This document shows positions 34,030 to 45,529 of a DNA stretch of 64,000 nt, piece after piece. The position numbers and the translations under genes were made by a program. Origin of the DNA: Oikopleura dioica (Eukaryota; Chordata; Appendicularia; Copelata; Oikopleuridae). The stretch is from positions 13,190,157 through 13,254,156 of the forward strand of contig OU015566.1 of NCBI GenBank assembly GCA_907165135.1, in the 5' to 3' direction. Positions within the stretch are counted from its first letter, which is position 1. Each line of letters begins with the position of its first letter. Under the pieces are notes generated by a model, which worked only from the letters and a program-made list of their open reading frames with translations, made no database searches and was not told the DNA's origin.

Positions 34030-37000
34030 ATGGCCCAGCATTTTCATGGGCAATATGGGCCGGGTCGACGAGATCTGCCCATGGGTGGCCCAACGGGAAG
34101 CCCTGCGCCACGCGTCCGGGCTACCTCGTCCAACGGTGCTAGAGGGTTTCCTCGCACTCCGCAAATGGTACCTAACAACACCATCAGTCCCAACCCGACT
34201 AGTCCACCAGCGGCCCCCGTCAATCCGATGATGATGATGATGAACATGATGCGCAAGAATCCAAACGCCAATCCAGAGTGGATTGAATTCATGCTCCCGC
34301 GTATGATGACCCAAATGCAGTCAATGATGCAAGAGTTCCGCAATCAAAAAATGAACAAACAGATGAACCCAACCCCTGGCTTCTCAAAAACCCCAAATCT
34401 TTCTGGAGCGGAGATGAACGAAATCAAACTCGCCCTGGATTCGCTTCAAAAGAAACAATCAGCAATAGCCGCACAAGAAGCCGCCCAGGCCAACCCTGAC
34501 AAAAGAAACGCACGAGTCAAGCTCGTCAAGCAAATGCGCATGCAGCTACAGAACAAGTACCTCAACTTTTATTACATCAGGGAGATCAGGGGAAATCTCA
34601 TGAGCTTGCAAATGCAGCTAAACGCACTGGAAGTCTACCCTGAGGATGAAACGGATCTTTCTTTCTTCCTGTCGCAAGGGAAAGAACTTTTGGGAAAAGT
34701 GGAAAATCCTCACGGAGGAGAAGCGTCACTGACTGTTGTGAAGAATGTTTTTCAAGGAAAGGTTGAATTTAGTTGAATTCAAAGCTGAATATTCTTTGAC
34801 TCATTTACTAGCCAGCTTTTGTCAACCATTTAAAAAGCTCTAAAGACCCTGATTCTCTCCGCTTCTGCCACCCAGCAGCTAAAATTTGAAGAAGCTAAAG
34901 AAACGCTCGAAGAAAAGCCCGAAAGTGCTTCAGTCAGCGAGTGCAAGCTTCTCAAAATCCACCAACTGCTCAAACGCGACTTTTCTTCGCTGACAGACAC
35001 CGTCAGATACATGGAACACGCGTTTGTCCGCATCGATGGCTTCCCTGACAAGAAGGCCGTATCCAGCTGGTTCAAGTGCTGGAGAGACTTGTGGAAGTTG
35101 CAGGCGATTGCGAACCCAACGCCGGCTGCATTTTCCGGCGAAGGAGGCGAGCTACTGAAGGAGATGCTGCCACACTTTCGATCGGAACACTCGCAGTTGT
35201 TGTATAAAATTGATCAAGGAAGGTTTCACAAGCTTTTTTTTTCATGTTTACTGATTTTTGACTCAATTATAACCTCCAATAAGTCGGCATCGGTTCCTTC
35301 ATCGTCGACCAAGAAGTCCTCCAGGACGACTTGGATCTGCTCAAAATCGCCTTGCATCCGATCAAGAAAAAGCCAGTGATTTCCAGCGAGAACGAGCTCC
35401 GCCAGTGGCTAGACGCCTTCAATGAAATGGAAAAAGCTGACGTTTGTGAAGACGAGTCCAAGCTTGAAATGCATCCAAAACTGCTTCGCGATGCAGTGAC
35501 TTCGACTCAATGCCTCAAGAGAATACGAACCTGGCTCGGCGAGAAGTTTGCCAAGCCTCTGAGTAGATCGTAAGTTCATGAGTTTGTTTTGCTCTTCCAC
35601 TCGCCCGAGGCGAACTGCCGAGAAAACCTTTTTCGATCGGGAGCCGTAGAAGTTTATTTACAAGCGTCCGATTCCAAACTTTATGAAGAAATAATCCTTC
35701 AAAGATACAGTTAGCACTGCCCTTAGAAACTCGTGTTGATTCCATTTGCATGTACAAAAATGTCTTTTTTATCATTTCCTTGTCCACATTTCTTTGATTA
35801 TTCCAGCTGTTGCACTGATGTTAGAACTCGTGGTTAGGGTACACTTTTTTCAGACCGTGGATAGTAGAATCAAATTCGATTTTTCGACGCAGCGAATCAT
35901 ACATGTCATTTTTTCTTACTGTAGCTGTTCAATTCTTAGAAATAAAAAACGCTTTTTTCAGTTATCAATATTTTTCACATTTTCAAAGCTGCCAGTTCAC
36001 TAATCCACTTTTTAGGTTGTCAAAGTTGGAACTCAGAAATAAGTTTAATTTCAGGCCGCTTCCTGGGCGTCTCGAGGATATCCTCGCCAACCTAGATGAT
36101 GCCGAATCCATTTCAGAGAGCCACACGCTCCTCATCAAAGCTCTTCTCAAAGAGCTCGAAGAACGTCGCGGCTGGATTGCCGACCGCTTCGACTCACTCG
36201 AGGATCAGAGGCTGCTTGAATGCGCCATTCAGCTGGCCATAGTCATGATTTCTTCGAAACACGACGGAATCGTTGTCCTCTTGGGCGGCAAAGATGGCCA
36301 GGTCGCGCAAACACTTGCAAATGTGAAGAAAATTGAAGCGGCGAAAAAGGGACCAGTGAAGGCTGATGTTGTCACAATCACTGCTATTTTGACGAGCATC
36401 AGGAAAGGAGCTTGATTTTTCTGTCTGATTGTCACGAAAGAGCATTTTTAAGCTCTGAATAAAGAGAGGAAGAATCGCCAAAGAAAAACGAGGATGAAAT
36501 CGACCTGGACGACTCCGAAGAAGAGGAGGAAGAGCGAGAGCAAGAAACACCTCTTAATCCGGCTAACATGAAGCAGCACCTTCAAAATCTCCTCAACAAA
36601 CTCGACGGAAAGCCAAAAGAAGACGCTCCTCCTGCCGCTGAAGAAGATCCAGTCGAGGAAGAGCCAATCTCTGACCCGGAAATGGAGGAAATCTCATCAG
36701 ACGAGACCGAAGACGAAGAAACACCGATCGACTTTGGTGCAGCTCTGAAACCTCCGTCCCCGCCTCCACAGGTTGAAATCAACGAGGAGAACGTCAAATT
36801 ACTCAAAAACGCAAGGCCGATTCCGACAATTCCAGTTCACAATCCAAGACACTTTCACATAAGCCAAAAGCATCGTCGCGGTCGATTGACTCACTTTTCT
36901 GAGCCTCCTGAAATCGGTTAGTAATCACAGTTATGGCCTTTTTTACGAATCTTTTCAGGAAATTGTTATGAAAAACTCGCAACAAAACGCACAGCAAAAG

Positions 37001-39551
37001 CGGATTTGGAGATGGAAGACGAGCTGATGAAGAAATCAACGGCAAATATGAACAACATCATTTTGATTTTGACATCCGGCGGGGACACTCCAACTTATGA
37101 TGAGCGCAATGGATCGAGAGCAAGTACACCAGCGAATCCAGACTCGGCTGAAGAGGGAGAATGTAATGATGATGGAGTCGAGTTGAAACCAAGTTTGAGA
37201 ATCAAGAATTTAATCGACAGCCCTGAACGGTAAGTATCAGCTCTTTTGCCCTTCTAAATTTATTGTAGTGAGGAGAAAGAGGCTAAGAAATTGCAAGAAT
37301 CAGCTTCCGAGCAATTAGAAAAGGCCAAAATACGACTTGAGCGCGTCGAATCGTCCCCTCCTAGAATCAAGTCCATCGACAAAGATGATCCCGACATGTC
37401 GGAAATTTCGAGCGACGAGTCTGACGAAGAAGAACCGGTCAAGCAAGGGCCTCTTCCTGAAGCCGTGTCAGAGCTTGCAGAGGCTGTTACTGATCCTCCC
37501 GAGTCCATGATTTCACAAGAGCCAAGCACAATCGAGGTGATCAAAAAAGAGAATCGAAGAAAATCTACAGATCAGGAGAAAACGCCCGAAAAGCCCAAAA
37601 TCGTCGCAAAATACTCGAGCGAGGACGAAATTCCTTCAGACTCAGAGCCCCAGCCTGACGACAAAAAAGCAGCAGCGAAAACAAGTGAAAGAATAAAATT
37701 AGAACCTATTGTACTTCAAAATCGAAATAAATCGAGAACCAACGGCGCCCATCACAAGCACGAGCCCACAGTTAGATTCCGACCAACTTTCAGTCCCGAG
37801 CGAGAGGAAATGATTGAAAAGCCAGAATTAGATATTATCAAAAAAGATAATCTTTCACAGGTACATCTTTCTCTTTCCTGCTTATCAATTAAGTTAATCT
37901 CTCAGGATTCACAAGAGTCAAAGTCCGACTTCGACAGGACCCGGTCCATCACCAGCGACGCAGACTCCATCGACCGACTTGAGAGCATTTCTCAGCGCTC
38001 TTCCGAGACATCTTCGAAGCACAACTACGTCCTGACTGATATATCCCCGCCGCAGCCTCCGTCGAAAAGAAGGTCAAAGGAACTTGCACCTCCACCGCCT
38101 CCTTCTTCCAGCTCCCGGCGGAAAGAAAGAAGAAGCTCGTCCAACTCCTCGAATTCAAGGCACAATCTTCCGATGCCCCCGCAACCTGCATCCAGGCGCA
38201 AGGAACATAAAGTCACGATCGCGAAGGGCCAAAGTCTCAAAGAAGCGCTAGAATATACTCCGGCTGCGAGAAAAAGGAATAGTTCTTAGAACTCGAAAGT
38301 ATTATCCCGTACTTTGACAGATTAAGAACTCATAAAAAGTGCTCCTGTAAAACAATCAGCAGAAGAGCGAGTAAAAGCTCTGAAAGCGCGTCTGGAAGAG
38401 ATGGAGCGAGTCATGCGAACTGGAGTCATAGATTCTTCAAGTCTGAAGAAGGGGCCGCAGTCCGCGCTGGATGAAGAGTATTACCCGACAGGAGCAAAGG
38501 CTAAGAAACAAAAGAAATCCCGGTACCAACAAGTAGCAGAACCGCCTCCTCCGCCACCTGCTAAGAAGAAAGCACCTCCCCCACCTCCTCCACCAAAGCG
38601 TCAATTCGGAGCAGAGCCACCTCCCCCTCCCAAGAAAACAGACTCACCTAGAAGTCGTTCCCCTCCCCCAGCACCACCAAAATCAGGACGAGACATTTCT
38701 ACCCGTCCTCCTCCACCACCCCCTCCAAAGAACACGAAGAAACCTCCACGAACCCCTGAATCCGACGAGTTTTCTCTCAACGATAGTCTCACAATAGTTT
38801 CCAATTCACCGCGCTCGCCGCGTTCACCCTCATCACCTTCTCCTCAACGACCAACTGAAAATCGAGGACCTTCGACTCCACCAGCCCCACCGCGGCGTTC
38901 ACGATCCAGGTCCTCTCCCTCCCCAAGCAAGACAAGATCCAGACGGGCAAGATCACCAAAAACTCCATCTCCAGAACGACCAGCTCCTCCATCTCCGCCA
39001 AGAAGATTGTCAGATGGAGTAGCAGGGCCTCAAGCACCGCCAAGAAAACTCTCAGATGGACTTGCTGGACCTTTACCACCCCCATCAACAGATTCACCAG
39101 CAAAGCGAAAGCGCGAGAAATCCGGATCCGGGAATGAGCCATCCTCGAAAATCCATGTTCTTCAAGATGAAGATCCCTTTGACAGCTTTGGCGCTGGCCC
39201 AATGCCTCCTAGACCACCAACAAGGTTTGAAAGTAACTAAAAGGGTGGTTCTTAAAATCTTTCTTAGTAGATCGGCACCATCCCCTGATGCTTTTGGCCC
39301 AGCACTGCCAGCTGGTATAACTCCTTTCGATGATCCAAACAGCGAAGAAGATGAATGGGTAGTAAAACCGCCAAGGTAAGCCAACGGATTTAGAATTGAC
39401 TCCCCCTATTTAATTTTCTAGCTCTTCGAAAAAGTCCAAGAAAGAAAAGAAAGAGAAGAAAAGGAAGAAGGACAAGAAACGCAAAAGCAGTAGATCAGGT
39501 AAATCAAACACTTTGTCCAGGCACTCTTCATTCGGATTTTCAGAACGATAA
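34030..39551 (+). CDS. Large nuclear Pro/Arg/Ser-rich protein with helical N-terminal half
   Basis: Twelve exons: 34030-34761, 34846-35218, 35284-35569, 36055-36407, 36467-36917, 36959-37229, 37269-37860, 37905-38276, 38340-39224, 39271-39374, 39422-39498 and 39544-39551. The N-terminus is Pro/Met-rich (NPMMMMMNMMRKNP), then comes a long helical region (LVKQMRMQLQNKYLNFYYIRE ... WFKCWRDLWKLQ ... GKDGQVAQTLANVKK) that I cannot assign. After that come acidic stretches (EEISSDETEDEE), polyproline tracts (PPPPPPAKKKAPPPPPPP), RS/SP repeats and a Lys-rich end. Acidic plus RS plus Pro content suggests a nuclear RNA-processing or transcription factor; that is inference. Three of its introns (35219-35283, 36408-36466, 38277-38339) are GA-AG. 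An acceptor (GTTTTTAG) 6 bp before the ATG makes it the fourth operon gene. Confidence 0.75.
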
Positions 39552-40028
39552 CAAGAATGCAAGTCCGAAAGTTCACCGCAACATCTCTACTGCTCCCAGA
39601 AACTTACAGTACCTTTACTGTACAAAGTTGTCTAGAAAGTTCAAGACGCTCGACTAATTACTCGGGTGAGAATGCATCGAAAACCATGTTATTAAAATTG
39701 AACAAACCCACACTGAATTCAAGGTCTTCTCGCAATTTATTCTACCAACAGGAAGTGAAGTTAAGAAATGTAGACAGTCCATTTTACTCTGTCTAAATTT
39801 GTAGTGGTCATTCTGAATAGTTGTTGTTTTCATCGACAGTTGGGTTATTGTTCTCATCGAGGATTTGCATATTCTTGTGTTTTGTTTATGCTCCGCCGAC
39901 AATATTGTTATATACGTAAGAGCAGGTGCACAGCTGATTTGCTTTCTCTGATAAGGCCGCCTGCTACATGTGCGCCATCTCCTATCACCTTTGACTCCAA
40001 TCGTATCTACTTCAGATCGTTCGAACAG
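39552..40028. other. Intergenic region before NDUFAF7
   Basis: No gene supported. Both strands have long stop-free runs, but none is conserved or spliced into neighbours. It presumably contains the terminator of the upstream operon and the NDUFAF7 promoter. Confidence 0.4.
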
Positions 40029-42646
40029 ATGCGTTTTACTAGAACTCTGAGATCCTCGTTTCGGGCCGCTTTGGCAAAGCAAATCGAGTTCTCTGGGCCA
40101 CTTACTGTCGCTCAATTTATGCAACAATCCTCAACAAATCCCATGCAAGGATATTATACTAATAAAGATCCTATAACGGTAAGGGTCCTGAATTTCCCTT
40201 TGATGCTCTAAAAATCTTCGAATCAACTTGACGGACCCTTAAAATTGGCGGACGGTGACTTCATAACTTCCCCTGAAGTGCACCAAATGTTTGGCGAGCT
40301 AATCGGAGCGTGGATTCTCCAAGAATGGACAATTGCTGGAAAGCCTGAATCTTTTGAATATCTTGAACTCGGGCCTGGTAGAGGCACACTCGCTAAAGAT
40401 GCTCTTAATGCTATTCAAACTCTGCTAGATAAACTGAGTGAAAACAAGGAGGACTCTCAGAAGACTCGGATAAATGTCCGTTTTGTAGAAGTTTCTCCTG
40501 TTTTGTCGAAGAAGCAAGCAGAAGTTTTAGGTAAGAATTTTCCCTAAGGAAGATTTGTGAGCCTGTTTTCCAAGATATTAGAGCGGTTTTTATATGAAAT
40601 TATATCAAGAAAGACACATATTTTGATTTTTCGGATTTTATTTATACTGATTTTGACTGAAAACACACACACAACTGTAGAACTGACTTTGCTTTTTAGA
40701 AGAGAGTGAAAATATTAACAAATATAAAAGGGAATATAAACTAAATGTTTAGTAATAGAATCCCTGTCGGGGCTGTTGGTAATAAAAGCCTTGCTTAGGC
40801 TGCTGGTAGTAGAATCCTTGCTTGGGCTGTTGGTAGTAGAATCCCTGTCGTGGCTGCTGGTAGTAGAAGCCCTGGTCATAGTAGAATCCCTGCTTTGGTT
40901 GTTGGTAGTAGAAACCCTGTCGTGGCTGCTGGTAGTAGAAGCCCTGGTCATAGTAGAATCCCTGCTTTGGTTGTTGGTAGTAGAAACCCTGTCGTGGCTG
41001 TTGGTAGTAGAAACCCTGCTTGGGCTGCTGGTAGTAGAAGCCGTCGTAGTAGAATCCTTGTCGTGGCTGCTGGTAGTAAAAACCCATTTTTATATTATTG
41101 TTTTGCTCGATTTTCTCTCGATGAAAAACGAAGGGGAGAGCCCAGTATTTATGAGAGCTTTCGTTTCCGTTTTACCTAATTAAAATTGCCTTCCTGTCTA
41201 ATTATTATCTGGTTTTATATAATTAGACTATAAATGAAGGGATTTAGGGCGTCTAAAAATGCTTTCTGACGGAATCACTTACATATTATTTCTAGTTCGA
41301 ATCTCTAAAGAACCATAAGAAGCTTCTTTTGAACTTTGAATAGATATCATGCTAGTTGTAGGCTCATTAGTCTGGAGGTGTTCAGAACGAGTACTAGCTT
41401 GTAGATATCTTTCTTGCTAGAGGCAACAGTGAAGAGATGTTCTATACCTAGGCCGAAGTAGTCGGAAAGGAACGCCTGAGAAGAGAGGCTTTCCCGGCCA
41501 TCGGGTTAAGCAATTTTTGTACGCTCCAACAGGAGCATGCGATGAATAAATTTCAGCTTACAGAGCCATTCAGGTCTTACGATTTCCGAAGTATCAGAAG
41601 TAGAAGGCCAAGGATGTTACATGAAAGCCACGAACGGTTCAAATCTTAACGCCGAGTGGTATCGAAACTTTGAAAGCTTGCCTGAATCTGATGATATTTG
41701 CTTCGCCATATGTAATGAGTTCTTTGATGCGCTGCCGATTCACCAGTTTGATTTCAACGAGAACACCCGCCAGTGGAGAGAAGTGATGGTGGACGCCGAC
41801 CCTGTTGAAAAAGAAAAGCTTCGTTTTGTCACTGCTCCTGGCGACACCCCTGCAGCTAAGGCACTCCTCCCCATGTTCGACAATGAAGATCTTGAGGGAA
41901 AAAGACGGGTAGAAGTGTCCCCTAGTTCATTAATCCACTGCCAGTGGCTTTGCGAAAGGATAATGAAACAAGGTGGTTCATCTTTAATAATCGACTACGG
42001 ACACGAAGGACAAAAAGAAGACACTCTCCGTGGTTTCAAAAATCATCAGCTCGTCGATGTGCTGGAAAATCCTGGAGACGTGGATATAACTGCCGATGTC
42101 AATTTTTCCCACTTGAGATCTGTCGCTGAAGCCGTCGGGGTGGATGCAAGTGAAAGTATCACACAAGATGTGTTTTTGAAAAATATGGGGATTGATACAA
42201 GGTAAAATTTTCTAGAACAATTTGTTTATTTTAAAAATAAAATCAAAGAATTTTTTTTATTATCCCGGGTTGGGAATTAAAAAAGTAAATTTCGAATAAA
42301 TTCAAAATTTCACAAAAACAAATTGTTCTAGAAAATAATTTAATGTCTAAATAACTCAATTACCCCAAAATAGGGCAATTCATGAAGGCTATCCTTTTAG
42401 AGTCTAAAATTTAGACTCTTGATGCTTATGCGAGCGACAATTTCCGGCCCCGCAAGAAAAAATCTCTCTGAATGCTTCGATTATCTAATGAAAGAAATGG
42501 GCCCTAAATTCCGAGTTATGGCGGTTTCTCATCCCGCTCGGCAAAAATCTGGAGAAGAGATGCCTGGATTCTATGCTCTGCAACAAGATCATTCTGCATT
42601 TATGCGCGCGCCACCAAAAATTGATATTGAAGGCGACTTGAAATAA
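40029..42646 (+). CDS. NDUFAF7: NDUFAF7 (MidA-like) complex I arginine methyltransferase
   Basis: Exons 40029-40178, about 40243-40530, 41574-42201 and 42415-42646. The N-terminus MRFTRTLRSSFRAALAKQI is a mitochondrial presequence. Family motifs: GPLTVAQFMQQSSTNPMQGYY, DGDFITSPEVHQMFGELIG, YLELGPGRGTLAKD (SAM-binding), SDDICFAICNEFFDALPIHQF, LIIDYGHEGQKEDTLRGF, DVDITADVNFSHLR and FLKNMGIDTR. NDUFAF7 methylates an arginine of NDUFS2 during complex I assembly. Intron 1 (40179 to about 40242) starts GT but has no AG before the conserved GDFITS codons. Intron 2 is 1043 bp and hosts an antisense repeat gene. Intron 3 contains a 130-bp MITE. The BRAT1-like gene starts 80 bp after its stop. Confidence 0.9.
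40749..41087 (-). CDS. Nested GFYYQQPRQ tandem-repeat protein (112 aa)
   Basis: A single-exon gene, antisense inside NDUFAF7 intron 2. The whole protein after the initial Met is about 14 units of GFYYQQP(K/R)Q or the short form GFYYD(Q), ending exactly on GFYY. A TATA-like CATAAATAC (minus strand, about 41143-41152) sits about 60 bp before the ATG at 41087, and AATAAA on the minus strand lies at about 40632-40640, so it has a complete small transcription unit. There is no signal peptide or TM. Tyr/Gln/Gly-rich periodic repeats suggest a phase-separating, crosslinked or structural (house/extracellular-matrix-like) protein, but without a signal peptide secretion is unclear. The 27-bp DNA units differ mostly at the R/K codon, so the array is kept by selection or by recent expansion. 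Confidence 0.7.
   Translation of the reverse strand: MGFYYQQPRQGFYYDGFYYQQPKQGFYYQQPRQGFYYQQPKQGFYYDQGFYYQQPRQGFYYQQPKQGFYYDQGFYYQQPRQGFYYQQPKQGFYYQQPKQGFYYQQPRQGFYY
42207..42336. mobile_element. Short MITE with TTCTAGAAC ends, copy 2
   Basis: 130 bp with perfect 21-bp inverted termini beginning ATTTTCTAGAACAATT. The internal ATTATCCCGGGTTGGGAATT is shared (inverted) with 25284-25412. It fills most of NDUFAF7 intron 3, starting 5 bp after the donor. Confidence 0.85.
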
Positions 42647-42726
42647 CAATTCTTAACTGTTCATCAAAATAAACAAATTGAAAATGGGAAACAAAGTTCC
42701 AACTGATTAAATTTTAAAACTCTAGA

Positions 42727-45079
42727 ATGGATTTGAATAAATCTGGGTCGCAAAACGAGACGATATTCAAGAGGGTTGAAGAAATCTCAAAACTGCTTTG
42801 TCTGGTAAATTCGATGTTCCCTGGAGTCATGGAAGAATAACGGTTTTTCCTAGTCGAATCGACAAGTAACCGATGATGCTCTGCTCAACAATCTCCTAAC
42901 AGAACTGAATAAATACATCATCAAATGCAAGAAACAGTCCGAACTAAAAGCAAGGAGCGCCGAATTCCTCAAAATCTTGCGAGAAGCATTCAACAACTGC
43001 GAAAATCTGAAGGCTAACAATCTTGCATTTTTGATCGAGTTCTTCGGCAATTCGATTGATTACTTTGAAGCTCCGGTGTGTATCAAGAGCTTTTTGAGGC
43101 TCCAAGAAAGCGATATTTTTGAAAAGGAAGCGTTGATCAGAAGTTCTTGGCTATCAGCATACACTGGTTTCATCGAAAGATTCGAAGAAGTAAAATCTTA
43201 TATTTTATCAGCAATTATAATCCTCATTCAGGAAATCAGCAACGAAGAAGCCAGAGAAGTCATTCAAAAGCTTTCCAATGATATTTCTGTCTTCGTCTCC
43301 CGCCAAGCTCAACTCACAACGATCGCTCTTCTTCTGCGTAACAAAGAAAATCAAGACGAATTCGAAAAGATCGTTAATGATTGCGTCTTCCCCTCTTCTG
43401 ATTTTCTCTACTCGCTTCTCGTCAATGTCAAGAGAATGAAATCTTCGGGAACAAGTCCTGTCGAGCTGTGTAAGAAGATTTATTCTTTGATGTCCAAGGA
43501 GCAGAAAAGCGCTAGAATCGTCGAACTTTATTTGGACATGCATTCAATAGCAGCCGCCCCTGGTCTTTCTGAAGACGAATGTTTCGAGATCACCGACGAG
43601 TTTTTCATAAAGGAGCATTTTCGTATTCACACGCTGGTAGCTTCGATGCAAGATGATCCAAATACCGCCGTGGGTGGATGTTTACAAAGAATGCTGGCAA
43701 TTTTGGACGATGAAGAACAACCACATGTGCAGTTTCTCGATGTTTTGAAGAAAATTGATAATTATCTGGAAAGTGTTCAACAACAAGTTTCTTACTCTCA
43801 AAATCTATATTTTGAACTCTCAAAAGTCACCTGAATGCAGACTCTTAGTTGTTAATTTTTACAAAAACTACTTCAAAAATATGCCTCCAGTCTTCAACAA
43901 AAAGCTTCAATTTATGACGATAAAAATCTTCGTTCATTTCATGACAACAAATACTTCTGAAGATTTCGAAAAAACACTGTATTCAACCCTCTTCGAAGTT
44001 TTGACAAATGATCGTGTTTCTGAAAAGGTAGCTCTTTATCACTTGAATTATCAAAGAAATGTTTCAGCTAAAATATCCAATCTACTTGGCCTTTGGGTAT
44101 TTGACGAACAATGACTCCGTGAAAGAAGTCTGCAAGTATATTCCAGATGCTTATGGCGCGATAACAATTGAAAACTGGCAACTGAAAGATTCTATTCTGG
44201 AATGCTTCTATGAATGGTCGAAGAAGAGTTTTTCATATGATGAGAACTTCATCAAACAGTCGGAAGCGATTCTGAAAAATGCAGTAGAAGATGAGAATCC
44301 TTCCGTGAGGACGAGCGGGATCAGGAAAGAGTTCAAAACTTGGAATTTCAGAGAAGGCTCTCAGTTAGTTACTGACGCTTTACAGAACTCCGAAAAGAGC
44401 GTACGCACTTTTTGCAGAAATCAACAAAGAAAAATGTCCAGAAATTCTTGTTCAGCTTCTCGAGCGAACGACTAGCGACATGGACTTTAGTACTCGTCGA
44501 ATGGGAGTGCTCACCGTCTCAAGAATTCTCAAAAATATACAGTCTCCATTTGAGCATTCAGAGATGGAAGCGATCATACACGACACATCCCCAATTCTGG
44601 AATACAAGCGCCGGAAGATCAACAACTTGTTGAGCTTAATTTCTTACATGGTTCGTGATGATGATTGGGAAGTGCGTAAGAACATTATTGGCTTGATCTG
44701 TGAATGTAAAGATCGCAATGAAGACAGTAAAATAGCCGCTTATTTAGAAGAAATGCTAAAGCTACTCATTGAAGACCAAGTTGGAATAGGTAGGGTCATA
44801 TTTAAACATGTATAAAGGGCCCTTAATTTGGACCCTTATTTGTTAATACAATGTCTATACACGTTTTCTTCACTTTCCTCTTCGAAAATTTATTTATTTC
44901 TAGTTTCGGATGCAGCAAAACGAGCTCTCGGAATAGAGCTCTCAAGTCGGAAGGAATACAGTACCGAGAGGCTAGAAGAAATTCTGACAGACATAGAGTT
45001 GAACCTGGCCGTGATTCATGAAGAAGGAAAGCTGGAATTTTCAGATAACGAGATGGATAACTTTGCTGACTGCTATTAG
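42727..45079 (+). CDS. BRAT1-like: BRAT1-like HEAT-repeat protein
   Basis: Exons 42727-42804, 42855-43774, 43827-44027, 44068-44330, 44386-44789 and 44904-45079, all GT-AG. Almost entirely alpha-helical HEAT/ARM-type repeats (FLIEFFGNSIDYFEAPV, SVFVSRQAQLTTIALLL, NPSVRTSGIRKE, RDDDWEVRKNIIGLICE). The last residues are EMDNFADCY. A HEAT solenoid ending in an NF..DCY-type tail is the arrangement I recall for BRAT1, whose C-terminus enters the INTS11 active site in the INTS9-INTS11-BRAT1 complex; this tail is the main basis for the name. It follows NDUFAF7 by 80 bp, with a CTCTAG just before the ATG, so it is probably the second gene of an operon. AATAAA follows at about 45131. Overall sequence similarity is weak, so another HEAT protein is possible. 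Confidence 0.6.
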
Positions 45080-45529
45080 ATGAACACCGGCGTTATCACA
45101 CTTTACTGATACTGTCAATTTGCACACGGATAATAAACTTCTACTGCCGAAAACTGACGAAAGCAGTTTATGAAAAAAAAACTGCAGAAAATTTACGTCT
45201 TTTGATTTATTAGGAGCAGGAAAGATGGCGAATTTGAAGCGTTGTTTTTATAAACCAAAACGATGCGATTTCTCCATGGGGGCATTCCAGAGACGAACTT
45301 GTTCGAGCGGCTCAACTGTAGGATTCCAGCGGGGGAGGACGTCTCGACCGGATTTAAATCGCTTCCACAAGTAAAACCCCATGTCTATTTTTGCAGAAAT
45401 ATAATTACGAATAAAGACTCTTTACAAAATCTTACAGGCGAGGCAACTAATGACGATTACGATGAAAAATATTCCCATGATGTTGTTCTTCTTCGCTTTC
45501 CCACGGCTCTATTTTCTTTCAATAGATGT

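Noticed and set aside
38601-39384. Long antisense open frames opposite the proline/arginine-rich exon
   Set aside because: They mirror CCT/CGA codon bias of the real plus-strand exon and have no start context, splice sites or family similarity.
40776-41183. Plus-strand open frames (LLVVESL... and VAAGSRSPGHS... repeats) over the GFYYQQP gene
   Set aside because: These are other-frame readings of the same 27-bp DNA repeat. Only the minus strand has the TATA/ATG/stop/AATAAA arrangement and a balanced composition.
45231-45380. Small frame starting MANLKRCFYKPKRCDF, and overlapping MRFLHGGIPETN frame
   Set aside because: Two frames are open at once, there is no polyadenylation signal or splice partner, and it abuts the foldback element; not enough for a gene call.
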